Shown here: positions 1 through 7,820 of the stretch, one piece after another
Position numbering within the stretch: position 1 is the stretch's first letter
Layout: each line of letters starts with the position of its first letter
NCBI RefSeq assembly: GCF_900104695.1
Contig: NZ_FNSW01000001.1
Coordinates: forward strand, 4,942,501-5,006,500
Direction of reading: 5' to 3'
DNA length: 64,000 nucleotides
Source: Paenibacillus sp. GP183
Lineage (GTDB): Bacteria > Bacillota > Bacilli > Paenibacillales > NBRC-103111
Position numbers and translations under genes: made by a program
The notes under the pieces: generated by a model
The model's input: only the letters and a program-made list of their open reading frames with translations
Told to the model about the DNA's origin: nothing
The model's database searches: none

Positions 1-1
1 C

Positions 2-979
2 GATCATTTTATTGAGGTACCGTTTGATTTGTCCAACGTGATGTTTATCACTACAGCCAATGCCGTCCATAACATCCCGCGTCCGCTGCTCGATAGGATG
101 GAGGTTCTCTACATTCCTGGCTACACGGAAATCGAGAAGCTGCAAATTGCGCTTAAATACTTGCTCGGCAAACAGAAGAAGGATCACGGTCTGCAGGTGG
201 ATCAGCTGATCGTTGATGAAGAAGCAATTATGAAACTAATCCGCGAATATACACGCGAGGCTGGAGTGCGGAATCTGGAGCAGCAAATTGCCGGCATATG
301 CCGCAAAGCGGCCAAGCAAATCGTTTCCGATTCAACGCAGCCGGTTCATGTGACTATCGGAAATTTGAAGGATTTCCTGGGAGCATCCAAATTCCGCTAC
401 AACATGAGCGAGGAAAAGGATCAGATTGGAGCCGTCACAGGTCTGGCATGGACTGAAGTCGGAGGAGACACATTAGTGATTGAAGTCACGGTTATGGCCG
501 GTACCGGCAAGCTGACATTAACCGGCAAGCTCGGAGATGTTATGAAGGAATCAGCGCAGGCCGCTTTCAGCTATACCCGTTCGCGTGCCGATCAGCTGAA
601 AATAGCTCCTGATTTTCATGAGAAAAAAGATATCCATATTCATATTCCCGAAGGGGCTATCCCCAAAGACGGACCATCTGCAGGGATTACGATGGCAACC
701 GCTCTGATCTCGGCATTAACGAACATCCCCGTGTCCAGACAAGTCGCGATGACTGGTGAGATTACGCTGCGCGGCCGCGTACTGCCTATCGGAGGATTGA
801 AGGAAAAGGCGCTGGCCGCTCACCGTGCCGGTATTCGCAAAATTCTCATTCCGCAAGACAATGAAAAGGACATCGTGGAAATTCCCGAGAGCGTCAGAAA
901 CGAAATAACCTTTATCCCGGTCAGCCATATGGATCAAGTGCTTGAGCACGCTTTGGTCAAGACGGTCGAAGTCGGATAA
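2..979 (+). CDS. lon: ATP-dependent protease LonA, C-terminal part (5' end outside window)
   Basis: The frame is open from the first bases, so only the last 325 residues of Lon (usually about 775) are present. Lon is a cytosolic ATP-dependent serine protease that degrades damaged and regulatory proteins. Visible here are the end of the AAA+ module, including arginine-finger type sequence near [11 protein letters not shown], the alpha-helical lid, and the whole protease domain. The catalytic Ser lies in PKDGPSAG (codon at 677-679) and the catalytic Lys in [14 protein letters not shown] further on. engB follows closely, as in Bacillus subtilis, which suggests co-transcription. Nothing is broken; the truncation is only the window edge. 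Confidence 0.97.
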   Translation, partial: DHFIEVPFDLSNVMFITTANAVHNIPRPLLDRMEVLYIPGYTEIEKLQIALKYLLGKQKKDHGLQVDQLIVDEEAIMKLIREYTREAGVRNLEQQIAGICRKAAKQIVSDSTQPVHVTIGNLKDFLGASKFRYNMSEEKDQIGAVTGLAWTEVGGDTLVIEVTVMAGTGKLTLTGKLGDVMKESAQAAFSYTRSRADQLKIAPDFHEKKDIHIHIPEGAIPKDGPSAGITMATALISALTNIPVSRQVAMTGEITLRGRVLPIGGLKEKALAAHRAGIRKILIPQDNEKDIVEIPESVRNEITFIPVSHMDQVLEHALVKTVEVG

Positions 980-1005
980 AGGATCAAGAAAAGAGTGTGC
1001 AGGAT

Positions 1006-1608
1006 ATGAAGGTCAATCAAGCTGATTTCGTGATCAGTGCTGTTGGTCCCAGCCAATATCCACAAGATGCCTTGCCGGAGGTTGCTCTGGCAGGGCGTTC
1101 TAATGTGGGGAAGTCGTCTCTCATCAACCGGATGATTGCGCGCAAGAATCTGGCTAGAACGAGCTCGCAGCCTGGCAAGACACAGACACTGAATTATTAC
1201 CGAATTAATGAGGACTTATACTTCGTCGATCTTCCCGGGTACGGTTACGCCAAAGTATCCAAAACAAAACGTGAACAATGGGGCAAATTTATAGAGAAAT
1301 ATTTGTTGGAGCGCGATACCCTGAAGCTGGTTATGCTCCTGGTGGATTTGCGGCATCCCCCGAGCAATGATGATCAGGCGATGTTTGAGTGGTTGACTCA
1401 TCATGACATTCCTGTCTGTGTGGTAGCAACCAAAGCAGACAAAATCCCCAAAGGCAAGTGGGCCAAGCATGCTAAAGTTGTTAGAGAAACAATGGGGATG
1501 AGGAAGGACGATTTGCTGCAGGTTTTTTCCTCCGAAATTGGGCTTGGCAAGGACGAGCTTTGGACCATTTTGGAAAATGCGATTGGTTATGAAAGCAATA
1601 CGGAATAA
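1006..1608 (+). CDS. engB: Ribosome biogenesis GTP-binding protein EngB/YsxC
   Basis: Small GTPase needed for late assembly of the 50S subunit. G1 motif GRSNVGKSS is at residues 30-38, G3 DLPG at 75-78 and G4 TKAD at 142-145; the C-terminal SSE that contacts the base is in VFSSEIG. The 200-residue length fits the family. I chose ATG 1006 because B. subtilis YsxC begins MKV in the same way and an AAGAG sits about 10 bases upstream. An in-frame GTG at 997 would add three residues. It follows lon by about 27 bases, so the two probably form an operon. Confidence 0.95.
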   Translation: MKVNQADFVISAVGPSQYPQDALPEVALAGRSNVGKSSLINRMIARKNLARTSSQPGKTQTLNYYRINEDLYFVDLPGYGYAKVSKTKREQWGKFIEKYLLERDTLKLVMLLVDLRHPPSNDDQAMFEWLTHHDIPVCVVATKADKIPKGKWAKHAKVVRETMGMRKDDLLQVFSSEIGLGKDELWTILENAIGYESNTE

Positions 1609-1765
1609 TCCCTTTCTGATTGAAAAGCATGGATTGTGGTTACTTATGAAGAGAGAACCCATAATGTGCAGCAGGGAAACAGAGTTTTATTAGGAAAATG
1701 TTAAGACGATTCCGGTAAACCTGGGGTTTTCACTTGAATTTGCCTGAATTCAATGAAAAGCCCAC

Positions 1766-1794
1766 AGGAATATAAAATTGTGATGTAGTATACT
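1766..1794 (+). promoter_or_regulatory. Weak candidate promoter before the 1850 gene
   Basis: TATACT at 1789-1794 resembles a sigma-A -10 box, but the hexamer 17 bases upstream (1766-1771, AGGAAT) is a poor -35. The 240-base gap between engB and the next gene (1609-1849) holds nothing else I recognise. Confidence 0.25.
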
Positions 1795-1849
1795 TATATA
1801 CAAGGGTAATTCCACCCATGGCTTGAAAATAAAGAATCGAGGGATTTTT

Positions 1850-2437
1850 ATGGCACATAGGTTAGCGACTGAATATGTCAAAACCTGCCTACAGTTAACG
1901 GAAGCCGAGATGTTCAGCTTTATTCAAATGTTTGTGGATCAGCAAGTGACCTTACAGGTTAAAGTTCTTGAGAACGGCAATCAGGAGATTGTTTTTCAAG
2001 ACGATGAAGGTCAGGAGATTGTACTTTCGTTTGAACAGAAATCAGGCAAATATGTTTGTATGGGATCCTGTCGATTAAGCAACACCCGCTTGGCCAACTT
2101 GATGCGTATAGCTGTTTCCGAATTCAAAGGAAGCGCTATTGTAAACCGCATATACTCTACTTATACGATGATTTATTACTATGAGCTTGGCGCAGTTGTT
2201 AAAATTGTAGAAGCCAAAGGCACCATTGAAAACATCATATATCAATACAAAGATACACTGGGGCAGCTTGAACAAATGTTTCTCAAGCAGGAAATTGAAC
2301 GGGAAATTGAAGGCGTTCATCAGCAGATCAATCATTTGCTGGATCTTCGCAATGCGCTGATTGAGACGAATATTCGCAGTCGAATTGACAGTCGATTAAG
2401 TCAATTGACTCAGCGTTTATTTTTACTTGAAGCTTGA
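1850..2437 (+). CDS. Conserved hypothetical protein between engB and speD
   Basis: I do not recognise a family with confidence. The start is ATG 1850, which has GAGGG at 1839-1843 six bases upstream; an in-frame TTG at 1823 lacks a ribosome site. The 195-residue product has no signal peptide or membrane segment. The N-terminal half is mixed alpha/beta (for example VTLQVKVLENGNQEIVF and a GKYVCMGSCRL strand), and the C-terminal third (about residues 140-195) is charged and helical, probably coiled coil (EIEREIEGVHQQINHLLDL). It stands alone between its own gap and a terminator. Similar genes at this locus in Paenibacillus are, from memory, sometimes labelled a non-ribosomal peptide synthetase module; nothing in this sequence supports that. 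Confidence 0.75.
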   Translation: MAHRLATEYVKTCLQLTEAEMFSFIQMFVDQQVTLQVKVLENGNQEIVFQDDEGQEIVLSFEQKSGKYVCMGSCRLSNTRLANLMRIAVSEFKGSAIVNRIYSTYTMIYYYELGAVVKIVEAKGTIENIIYQYKDTLGQLEQMFLKQEIEREIEGVHQQINHLLDLRNALIETNIRSRIDSRLSQLTQRLFLLEA

Positions 2438-2458
2438 TTTTATTCATTAAAAACGGTG

Positions 2459-2485
2459 GAGCCCTGGAAGAGGGCTCTTTTTCTT
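2459..2485 (+). terminator. Rho-independent terminator after the 1850 gene
   Basis: Perfect 7-bp stem GAGCCCT (2459-2465) / AGGGCTC (2471-2477) with a 5-base loop, followed by a T-rich run. Confidence 0.88.
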
Positions 2486-2565
2486 TTCTCGAAAAAAAAA
2501 GTATTGCATTTCTGTTCAATAGATGTTATTTTTATTTTCGTTGACAAAATAATATAGGAACCAGG

Positions 2566-2617
2566 ATTCACTCAGGACATTGAATGTTGCGAGAGATTTT
2601 ACCCTCGGGAAGTGAAT
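2566..2617 (+). promoter_or_regulatory. Structured leader of speD (unassigned)
   Basis: Inverted repeat ATTCACT (2566-2572) / AGTGAAT (2611-2617) encloses an inner CGAG (2590-2593) / CTCG (2604-2607) hairpin. It lies in the roughly 165-base gap before speD. TTGACA at 2541-2546 could be a -35 but its -10 (GGATTC) is poor; an alternative is TTGCAT 2504-2509 with TATTTT 2527-2532, 17 bases apart. No known riboswitch consensus fits. Confidence 0.3.
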
Positions 2618-2681
2618 GACGTAGGTCCTAGCGGATGAAATTTTTTCAAACATTTTATTCCTAGGAAGGGGGAACCGGAAG

Positions 2682-3083
2682 GTGGAATACTCAACTTTCG
2701 GAAGACACGTTGCTGTAGATGCTTGGGGTGTAGACTTTGATCGTCTGAACAGCGCGGAATGGCTTCAAGCCCAAATGGTGGAAGCAGCAGAGGTTTGTGG
2801 AGCAACCGTGTTATCCGTTCAAGCGAAGCAGTTCGAACCACAAGGAGCAACCGTATTGGTATTATTGTCTGAGAGTCATCTCTCCATTCACACGTACCCT
2901 GAGAGAGGCTTTGCCGCATTGGATTGTTATACCTGCGGTGAAACTGTAGATCCTCAATTGGCGATCGACTTCATGGTATCCGTATTAAAACCGGAAAAAG
3001 TTTATGCGAAGAAACTTGTGCGCGGCATAGGTGAAGTGCTAGTGGAAACTCCAGAAATGAAGCAAGCAGCGCTTGTAAAATAA
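2682..3083 (+). CDS. speD: S-adenosylmethionine decarboxylase proenzyme
   Basis: Makes decarboxylated SAM, the aminopropyl donor for spermidine. It is a prokaryotic class 1 SpeD of 133 residues. The autocleavage site is in LSESHLSIHTYPE: cleavage between Glu64 and Ser65 would turn Ser65 into the pyruvoyl cofactor. His70 and Cys85 (DCYTCG) supply the other conserved active-site residues. GTG 2682 is used, about 10 bases after a strong AAGGGGG; no better start exists. The gene stands alone between two terminators behind a structured leader. No speE is in the window. Confidence 0.95.
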   Translation: MEYSTFGRHVAVDAWGVDFDRLNSAEWLQAQMVEAAEVCGATVLSVQAKQFEPQGATVLVLLSESHLSIHTYPERGFAALDCYTCGETVDPQLAIDFMVSVLKPEKVYAKKLVRGIGEVLVETPEMKQAALVK

Positions 3084-3098
3084 GATTCAGACAATGAG

Positions 3099-3127
3099 CC
3101 CGCGGAGAAATCCGCGGGTATTTGTTT
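3099..3127 (+). terminator. Rho-independent terminator after speD
   Basis: Perfect 8-bp GC-rich stem CCCGCGGA (3099-3106) / TCCGCGGG (3111-3118) with GAAA loop and a TATTTGTTT tail. Confidence 0.9.
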
Positions 3128-3184
3128 GTCCCTGTTCCCATACAATGTACAGCGAGGCATGACCAAGAGCTGGAGGGACAGGGT

Positions 3185-3718
3185 ATGAGAAGAAGACAGG
3201 CAGGCAGATTAACCGTCTATGGATTAGTGGTATTATTAAGTATTTGGCCGATATGGCAAGTGATCGATTCATTTCAATCCAAGATGAGCAGCACCAATCC
3301 GACCCATTTGCTGTATCAGGTTTCCCTGTTTCAGATGGAGCTGCTAAGCAGCTATCTGCAGCAAACCCGTGAGATCAAGGATTCTGCGGAGCTGGATTCA
3401 CTTAAGCAATCCTTATATTCCGCGAATTATACCCATGAGAGGCTGGCCCTGGCTGTCGGCTCCGATCATTTGGCCGCGCTGTCCAGTATGAATCAGCTCA
3501 TGCAATACGTGCTGAGGCTGCAGGTGGGCGGACACAGGATGCTTAAAGCAGACGAGAAACAAACGCTTCTGGATGCGGCTGCTCAGTTTCAGGATATATA
3601 TGCAGCCTATGGAGAATTGATGTCTTCGCGAGGGAGCATTATTTCGTCTCAACAAGATAAGCTAGTTAAGAAGGACGAGTCCCTCAGTAATATGATTCGA
3701 AAAAAGCTTCTGCAATAA
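3185..3718 (+). CDS. Small membrane-anchored protein of unknown function
   Basis: ATG 3185 follows GGAGGG (3172-3177) at seven bases; the longer frame from 3122 would begin in the speD terminator. The 177-residue product has basic residues (MRRRQAGR), one hydrophobic segment at about residues 8-24 (LTVYGLVVLLSIWPIW), then an extracytoplasmic helical region of about 150 residues rich in Gln, Leu and Ser. This looks like a signal anchor with an external four-helix or coiled-coil domain. No catalytic motif was found. It lies between speD and the hem operon, and I cannot name a family. Confidence 0.75.
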   Translation: MRRRQAGRLTVYGLVVLLSIWPIWQVIDSFQSKMSSTNPTHLLYQVSLFQMELLSSYLQQTREIKDSAELDSLKQSLYSANYTHERLALAVGSDHLAALSSMNQLMQYVLRLQVGGHRMLKADEKQTLLDAAAQFQDIYAAYGELMSSRGSIISSQQDKLVKKDESLSNMIRKKLLQ

Positions 3719-3825
3719 ATGGCATGAGGGGTATATCCATAATTGGGCAGGTGAAAACTAAGCTTTAAGGCGGCTGCAGCATTCATAATTTATTCAAATA
3801 TTTTGTCGGAATGCTTGTTTCACTG

Positions 3826-3845
3826 TGTTATAATAATGATTATTA
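3826..3845 (+). promoter_or_regulatory. hemA promoter (extended -10) with PerR/Fur-type box
   Basis: Extended -10 TGTTATAAT occupies 3826-3834. Overlapping it, TAATAAT-G-ATTATTA (3831-3845) is a perfect 7-1-7 palindrome. It matches the PerR consensus TTATAAT-N-ATTATAA at 12 of 14 positions (equally 12 of 14 for the Fur consensus TGATAAT-N-ATTATCA). B. subtilis hemAXCDBL is known to be PerR-repressed. Binding here is inference. Confidence 0.55.
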
Positions 3846-3868
3846 ATAAGGGCGTAAGGCAGGTGAAC

Positions 3869-5278
3869 ATGATGCATATTGTAGTAGTAGGCATAAATTT
3901 TCGAACAGCTCCAGTTGAAATTAGAGAACGTTTTGCTTTTTTTGAGCAAGATATGCCGCGAGCCATAGCGGAGCTCAAGGAAACGAAGAGTATACTGGAA
4001 GGTGTCATCGTGGCCACCTGCAATCGCACGGAAATATACGCTGTAGTGGATCGTGAGAACCTATGCAGCCATTATATTACCAACTTTATCGAGCGATGGT
4101 TTCAAATCCCCAAAGAACAATTCATCAAGCATTTATATATGTACGAGCACAACAAAGCAGTTGAACATCTATTCCGGGTGACAAGCGGCTTGGATTCCAT
4201 GGTGGTCGGTGAAACACAAATATTGGGGCAGGTGCGGGATGCCTTTCTATTGTCTCAATCCTTGAAAGCGACCGGAACTTTTTTTAACACATTGTTCAAG
4301 CAGGCGATTACTTTGGCCAAAAAAGCTCATTCCGAAACGTCCATTGGCGAAAATCCGGTATCCGTCAGCTATGCGGCTGTTGAGCTAGGCAAACGGATCT
4401 TTGGCATGTATGCCGGTAAAACCGTGATGATTATCGGGGCGGGCAAGATGAGCGAGCTCACCGTCAAACATTTGTATGCCAATGGAGCAAGCAGGGTCAT
4501 TGTAGTGAACCGCACGTTTGAGCGGGCTCTGGAGCTTGCAGAGAAGTTTAACGGCATAGCTTGTCCGGCCGAAGAAATGGTAGAGCGATTGGACCAGGTG
4601 GATATAGTCATCAGTTCTACAGGGGCCCCAGGTTATGTACTGACCCGTGAACAGCTGCAGCCGATACTTCAAAAGCGCAAATCACGGCCGCTATTTATGA
4701 TGGATATTGCGGTGCCTCGCGATCTGGATCCGGATATTGGCGATTTGCCGAATGTATATCTTTATGACATAGATGATCTGGAAGCCATTGTTGCGACTTC
4801 CTTGCAGGAACGACGGAAAGAGGCGGCCAAAATCGATAAGATGATTGAATCGGAACTGCTTGTATTTGAGCAGTGGACCAAAACTCTTGGAGTTAGTCCC
4901 GTGATTGAAGCACTACAATCCAAAGCCAATGAGATTCACGAAGAAACGATGGGAAGCCTGCTCAAGAAGCTGCCGGAGCTGGATGAGCGCGAGATCAAAA
5001 TCATTCGTAAATTAACGAAGAGTATGGTGAACCAAATGCTTCGCGATCCGATACTCCGTGTCAAAGAAATGGCCGGGGAGCGACACGGGGAAGAGGCTTT
5101 GGAGCTGTTTACCAAGCTGTTCGCGCTGGAAGACACGCTAGATGAGCAAGAGCAAGCTGCTGTTATGGTGCAAGCTAAGGAGATCAAGGCAGCAGAGTTG
5201 GCGGAAGTGGAACGGGCATTCGAAGAAAAGACGCCCGTATTCGGCTTGAAGCCTGCAGAAGCGCTTGTTCGTCCATAA
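3869..5278 (+). CDS. hemA: Glutamyl-tRNA reductase
   Basis: First committed enzyme of C5-pathway heme synthesis: reduces Glu-tRNA(Glu) to glutamate-1-semialdehyde with NADPH. The catalytic Cys is in VATCNRTEIY (Cys51, or 50 if the second Met is used). GETQILGQVRDAF and the NADPH-binding GAGKMSELTVKHL follow, and then a C-terminal helical dimerisation domain. At 469 residues it is slightly longer than the B. subtilis enzyme (455), with an Ala/Glu-rich tail. The start is ATG 3869, with ATG 3872 equally possible; both follow AAGGCAGGTG. The longer frame from 3803 would overlap the promoter. It heads hemA-hemX-sirC-hemC-cobA/hemD-hemB. Confidence 0.97.
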   Translation: MMHIVVVGINFRTAPVEIRERFAFFEQDMPRAIAELKETKSILEGVIVATCNRTEIYAVVDRENLCSHYITNFIERWFQIPKEQFIKHLYMYEHNKAVEHLFRVTSGLDSMVVGETQILGQVRDAFLLSQSLKATGTFFNTLFKQAITLAKKAHSETSIGENPVSVSYAAVELGKRIFGMYAGKTVMIIGAGKMSELTVKHLYANGASRVIVVNRTFERALELAEKFNGIACPAEEMVERLDQVDIVISSTGAPGYVLTREQLQPILQKRKSRPLFMMDIAVPRDLDPDIGDLPNVYLYDIDDLEAIVATSLQERRKEAAKIDKMIESELLVFEQWTKTLGVSPVIEALQSKANEIHEETMGSLLKKLPELDEREIKIIRKLTKSMVNQMLRDPILRVKEMAGERHGEEALELFTKLFALEDTLDEQEQAAVMVQAKEIKAAELAEVERAFEEKTPVFGLKPAEALVRP

Positions 5279-5322
5279 GTCCATAACCGGCAGTTCTTCG
5301 AAATCATTCCAGGAGAGATGCC

Positions 5323-6153
5323 ATGGTAACTCAAAGCTGGTTATATGATGCAATGATATATATGTATGCCCTGAGCCTGCTGTTTTACTTCTCCGATTTT
5401 GCCAGAGCGAATCGGAGCGCAAAACGGATGGGGACGGGGCTGCTTTCGTTTGTATGGATTTTACAAACCGTATACCTCTGCATGAGCATTTTTGGCCATG
5501 TCTCGCAATGGGCATTATCCAGATCGGATGTCCTCTTTTTATTTTCGTGGCTGCTCGTTGCCATTTCTCTGGGGGTAAATCGGTTTTTCCGGATTGAATT
5601 ATTTGTTTTTTTTATCAATGTGCTGGGCTTTGCGATCTTGGCCTTGAATATATTCGGCAACCCCCATGTGACGCCAACCCTCAAAGGCTGGAATATCAAT
5701 GATGAATTGCTGTTTATTCATATAACTATGGCTATAGGCAGCTATGCAGCCTTCACTGTAGCGGCCATTTTTTCTGGCATGTATTTGTTTCTCCACCGGC
5801 AGTTGAAGGAAAAACAATTTTCACCGAACATGATGAGGCTGCCTTCCCTGGAAAAAATCGAGGAATATACATATTTCGCGATTATTGTCGGAGCACCGCT
5901 GCTTCTGTTAGCTCTGTCACTAGGCGGTGTGTGGATCGCGCTGGAAGGCAATAAGGATTTATTTTGGGATCCTAAAGTCATTAATTCGGTATTCGTGCTT
6001 GCTGCCTACACCTTCTATTTATTTCAGCACCATTCGCTGCGCGTGTCAGGAAATAAGCTGGCAGCCTGGAATTTGGCGGCATTTCTGATTGTTGTGATTA
6101 ATTTTGTCGTATCCAATTTGGTTTCCGGCTTCCATCAATGGATTTGGATGTGA
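5323..6153 (+). CDS. hemX: HemX-type cytochrome c assembly (CcsA-like) membrane protein
   Basis: Integral membrane protein of 276 residues with about eight hydrophobic segments, of the CcsA/HemX cytochrome c assembly superfamily. In B. subtilis HemX is the second gene of the hem operon and lowers HemA level. The same position here, 44 bases after hemA, supports the assignment. A conserved region around NDELLFIHITMAIGSYAAF and the C-terminal Trp/His-containing end (GFHQWIWM) are family-like. A ribosome site GGAGAG lies just before ATG 5323. The sirC frame may begin at or just after its stop. Whether it also handles heme export is not visible in the sequence. Confidence 0.88.
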   Translation: MVTQSWLYDAMIYMYALSLLFYFSDFARANRSAKRMGTGLLSFVWILQTVYLCMSIFGHVSQWALSRSDVLFLFSWLLVAISLGVNRFFRIELFVFFINVLGFAILALNIFGNPHVTPTLKGWNINDELLFIHITMAIGSYAAFTVAAIFSGMYLFLHRQLKEKQFSPNMMRLPSLEKIEEYTYFAIIVGAPLLLLALSLGGVWIALEGNKDLFWDPKVINSVFVLAAYTFYLFQHHSLRVSGNKLAAWNLAAFLIVVINFVVSNLVSGFHQWIWM

Positions 6154-6158
6154 TCGGT

Positions 6159-6818
6159 ATGAAGATGTACTACCCGGTTATGCTGGATGTGAGCGGCAAA
6201 TCTTGCTTGATCGTAGGCGGGGGAAAGGTAGCACGGCGCAAGGCGGATTCTTTGCTTGAGGCCGGTGCGCTGGTCACGGTAATAGCCCCGGAGGTATCCG
6301 ATAAGCTGATAGCGCAAGAAGGCCGCGGTAAGATTTTGCTGAAGAAGAGAGCCTTCCAATCTGGTGACACTGCAGCATATTCAATCGTAATAGCGGCAAC
6401 AGATCAAGCTGAGTTGAACGAAGCTGTCTATGAAGAAGCCACTGCTCATGGAGCTTGGGTGAACGTAACCGACCGACCTGACAAGAGCAGCTTCATCGTC
6501 CCTTCTGTTGTCAGAAGAGGCAAGTTAATCCTGACAGTCTCAACAGGCGGAGCCAGCCCCTCCGTGGCAAGGAGCATTGCCAGAGAGCTGGAAGCTTCTT
6601 ATGGAGCGGAATATGAAATTTATTTGGACTTTTTGAGTGAGCTTCGTTTGAAGGTGCAAGGCAGCGTCAAGGATATAGAGATCAGGCAACACATTTTTAA
6701 ACGAGTGTTGGATTGGGACATCCTGGGAAAAATACGCGACGGCAGCTTTGAGCGGTGGAAACTGAAGTTGGATGCGGCATTGACGGAAGATCCAACGCTG
6801 GCTGATTTCTTGCCGTAG
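6159..6818 (+). CDS. sirC: Precorrin-2 dehydrogenase / sirohydrochlorin ferrochelatase (SirC/CysG N-terminal type)
   Basis: Oxidises precorrin-2 to sirohydrochlorin with NAD and may insert iron, so it belongs to the siroheme branch. A Rossmann motif GKSCLIVGGGKVARRKADSL lies near the N-terminus, and VPSVVRRGKLILTVSTGGASPSVAR is the diagnostic CysG/Met8 signature. From ATG 6159 the protein is about 219 residues. An in-frame GTG-region start at 6138 would overlap hemX by 16 bases, and ATG 6165 is a third option; none has a strong ribosome site. Its place inside the hem operon, next to a SUMT-HemD fusion, shows that heme and siroheme synthesis are encoded together here. In B. subtilis the equivalent (ylnF) is in the cysteine/sulfate operon. 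Confidence 0.9.
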   Translation: MKMYYPVMLDVSGKSCLIVGGGKVARRKADSLLEAGALVTVIAPEVSDKLIAQEGRGKILLKKRAFQSGDTAAYSIVIAATDQAELNEAVYEEATAHGAWVNVTDRPDKSSFIVPSVVRRGKLILTVSTGGASPSVARSIARELEASYGAEYEIYLDFLSELRLKVQGSVKDIEIRQHIFKRVLDWDILGKIRDGSFERWKLKLDAALTEDPTLADFLP

Positions 6819-6861
6819 AGGCAGCCTGGACGTTCGGAGAAGAGCTGCAGGGGGAGAATTT

Positions 6862-7815
6862 ATGAGAACGATTCGAGTAGGAACAAGGCAAAGTGCATTG
6901 GCGCTCACGCAAACCGGGCAAGTGGTGGAGGAGCTTCAGCGTCTTAGCGTCGACCATGGTATAGAATGCGAATTTGAGATCATTAAAATTATCACAAATG
7001 GGGATCGTATCCAGGACGTGACGCTGTCCAAAGTCGGTGGCAAAGGCTTGTTCGTCAAAGAGATCGAACAAGCCCTTCTGGACGGCGAGATCGACATCGC
7101 CGTCCACAGCATGAAGGACATGCCCTTCGAGCTCCCCGAAGGGCTCATCGTGGGAGCAGTGCCCCGTCGCGAGGATCCGCGCGACTGCGTCATCACGCGC
7201 GGGCACCGCTCCCTGGACGAGCTGCCGCGGGGCGCGATCGTCGGTACCAGCTCGCTGCGGCGCGCCAGCCAGCTGCAGAACTACCGACCCGACCTGCGGA
7301 TCGAGTCGGTCCGCGGCAACATCGATTCGCGGCTGCGCAAGCTCGAATCGGAAGGCTTCGATGCGATACTGCTCGCCGCGGCCGGTTTGCACCGGATCGG
7401 CTGGCAGGATCGCATCAGCGCGTACTTGCCGCCCGAGATCTGCCTCCCTGCCGTAGGCCAGGGAGCGCTGTGCATCGAGTGCCGGGGCGGCGACGCCTTC
7501 ATGCTGGACCTGCTCGGCAGGTTCCAGCACGGCCCTACCGCGCTCGCGGTGCGCGCTGAGCGGGCCTTCCTGGGCAGACTCAATGGAGGCTGCCAGGTCC
7601 CGCTCGGCGCTTACGCCAGCGTAAGCGAGGACAGCGGCAGCGGCTCGGCGGCGATGGCGCAGCTGACGCTCACGGGCATGGTTGGCTCGCCGGACGGCCG
7701 CACCCTGCTTAAGGAATCCGCTTCCGGCAACGATCCGGAAGCGTTAGGTCTGCTCGTGGCGAATCTGTTGATCGCGCAGGGAGCAGACCGGATATTGGCT
7801 GCGGCGAGGGAGTGA
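6862..7815 (+). CDS. hemC: Porphobilinogen deaminase (hydroxymethylbilane synthase)
   Basis: Polymerises four porphobilinogens into hydroxymethylbilane. The dipyrromethane-cofactor Cys is Cys244 in LNGGCQVPLGAY. VGTRQSALAL, HSMKDMP and GTSSLRRASQL motifs are all present. The length of 317 is normal. Start ATG 6862 follows AGGGGGAG. Its stop overlaps or abuts the cobA-hemD start. Base composition is unusual: from about 7080 to 7640 GC content rises sharply (43 of 60 bases at 7141-7200 by hand count), while the flanks are close to the window average. The protein sequence remains normal throughout. Confidence 0.96.
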   Translation: MRTIRVGTRQSALALTQTGQVVEELQRLSVDHGIECEFEIIKIITNGDRIQDVTLSKVGGKGLFVKEIEQALLDGEIDIAVHSMKDMPFELPEGLIVGAVPRREDPRDCVITRGHRSLDELPRGAIVGTSSLRRASQLQNYRPDLRIESVRGNIDSRLRKLESEGFDAILLAAAGLHRIGWQDRISAYLPPEICLPAVGQGALCIECRGGDAFMLDLLGRFQHGPTALAVRAERAFLGRLNGGCQVPLGAYASVSEDSGSGSAAMAQLTLTGMVGSPDGRTLLKESASGNDPEALGLLVANLLIAQGADRILAAARE

Positions 7816-7820
7816 GCAAG

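Noticed and set aside
1850-2437. Non-ribosomal peptide synthetase module
   Set aside because: No adenylation, thiolation or condensation motifs in 195 residues; the label cannot be supported.
2566-2681. SAM riboswitch before speD
   Set aside because: The conserved S-box or other SAM-riboswitch cores were not seen; left as an unassigned leader.
6697-7530. Long reverse-strand frames opposite hemC and cobA-hemD
   Set aside because: They mirror GC-rich codon structure of the real genes on the other strand and have no start signals.
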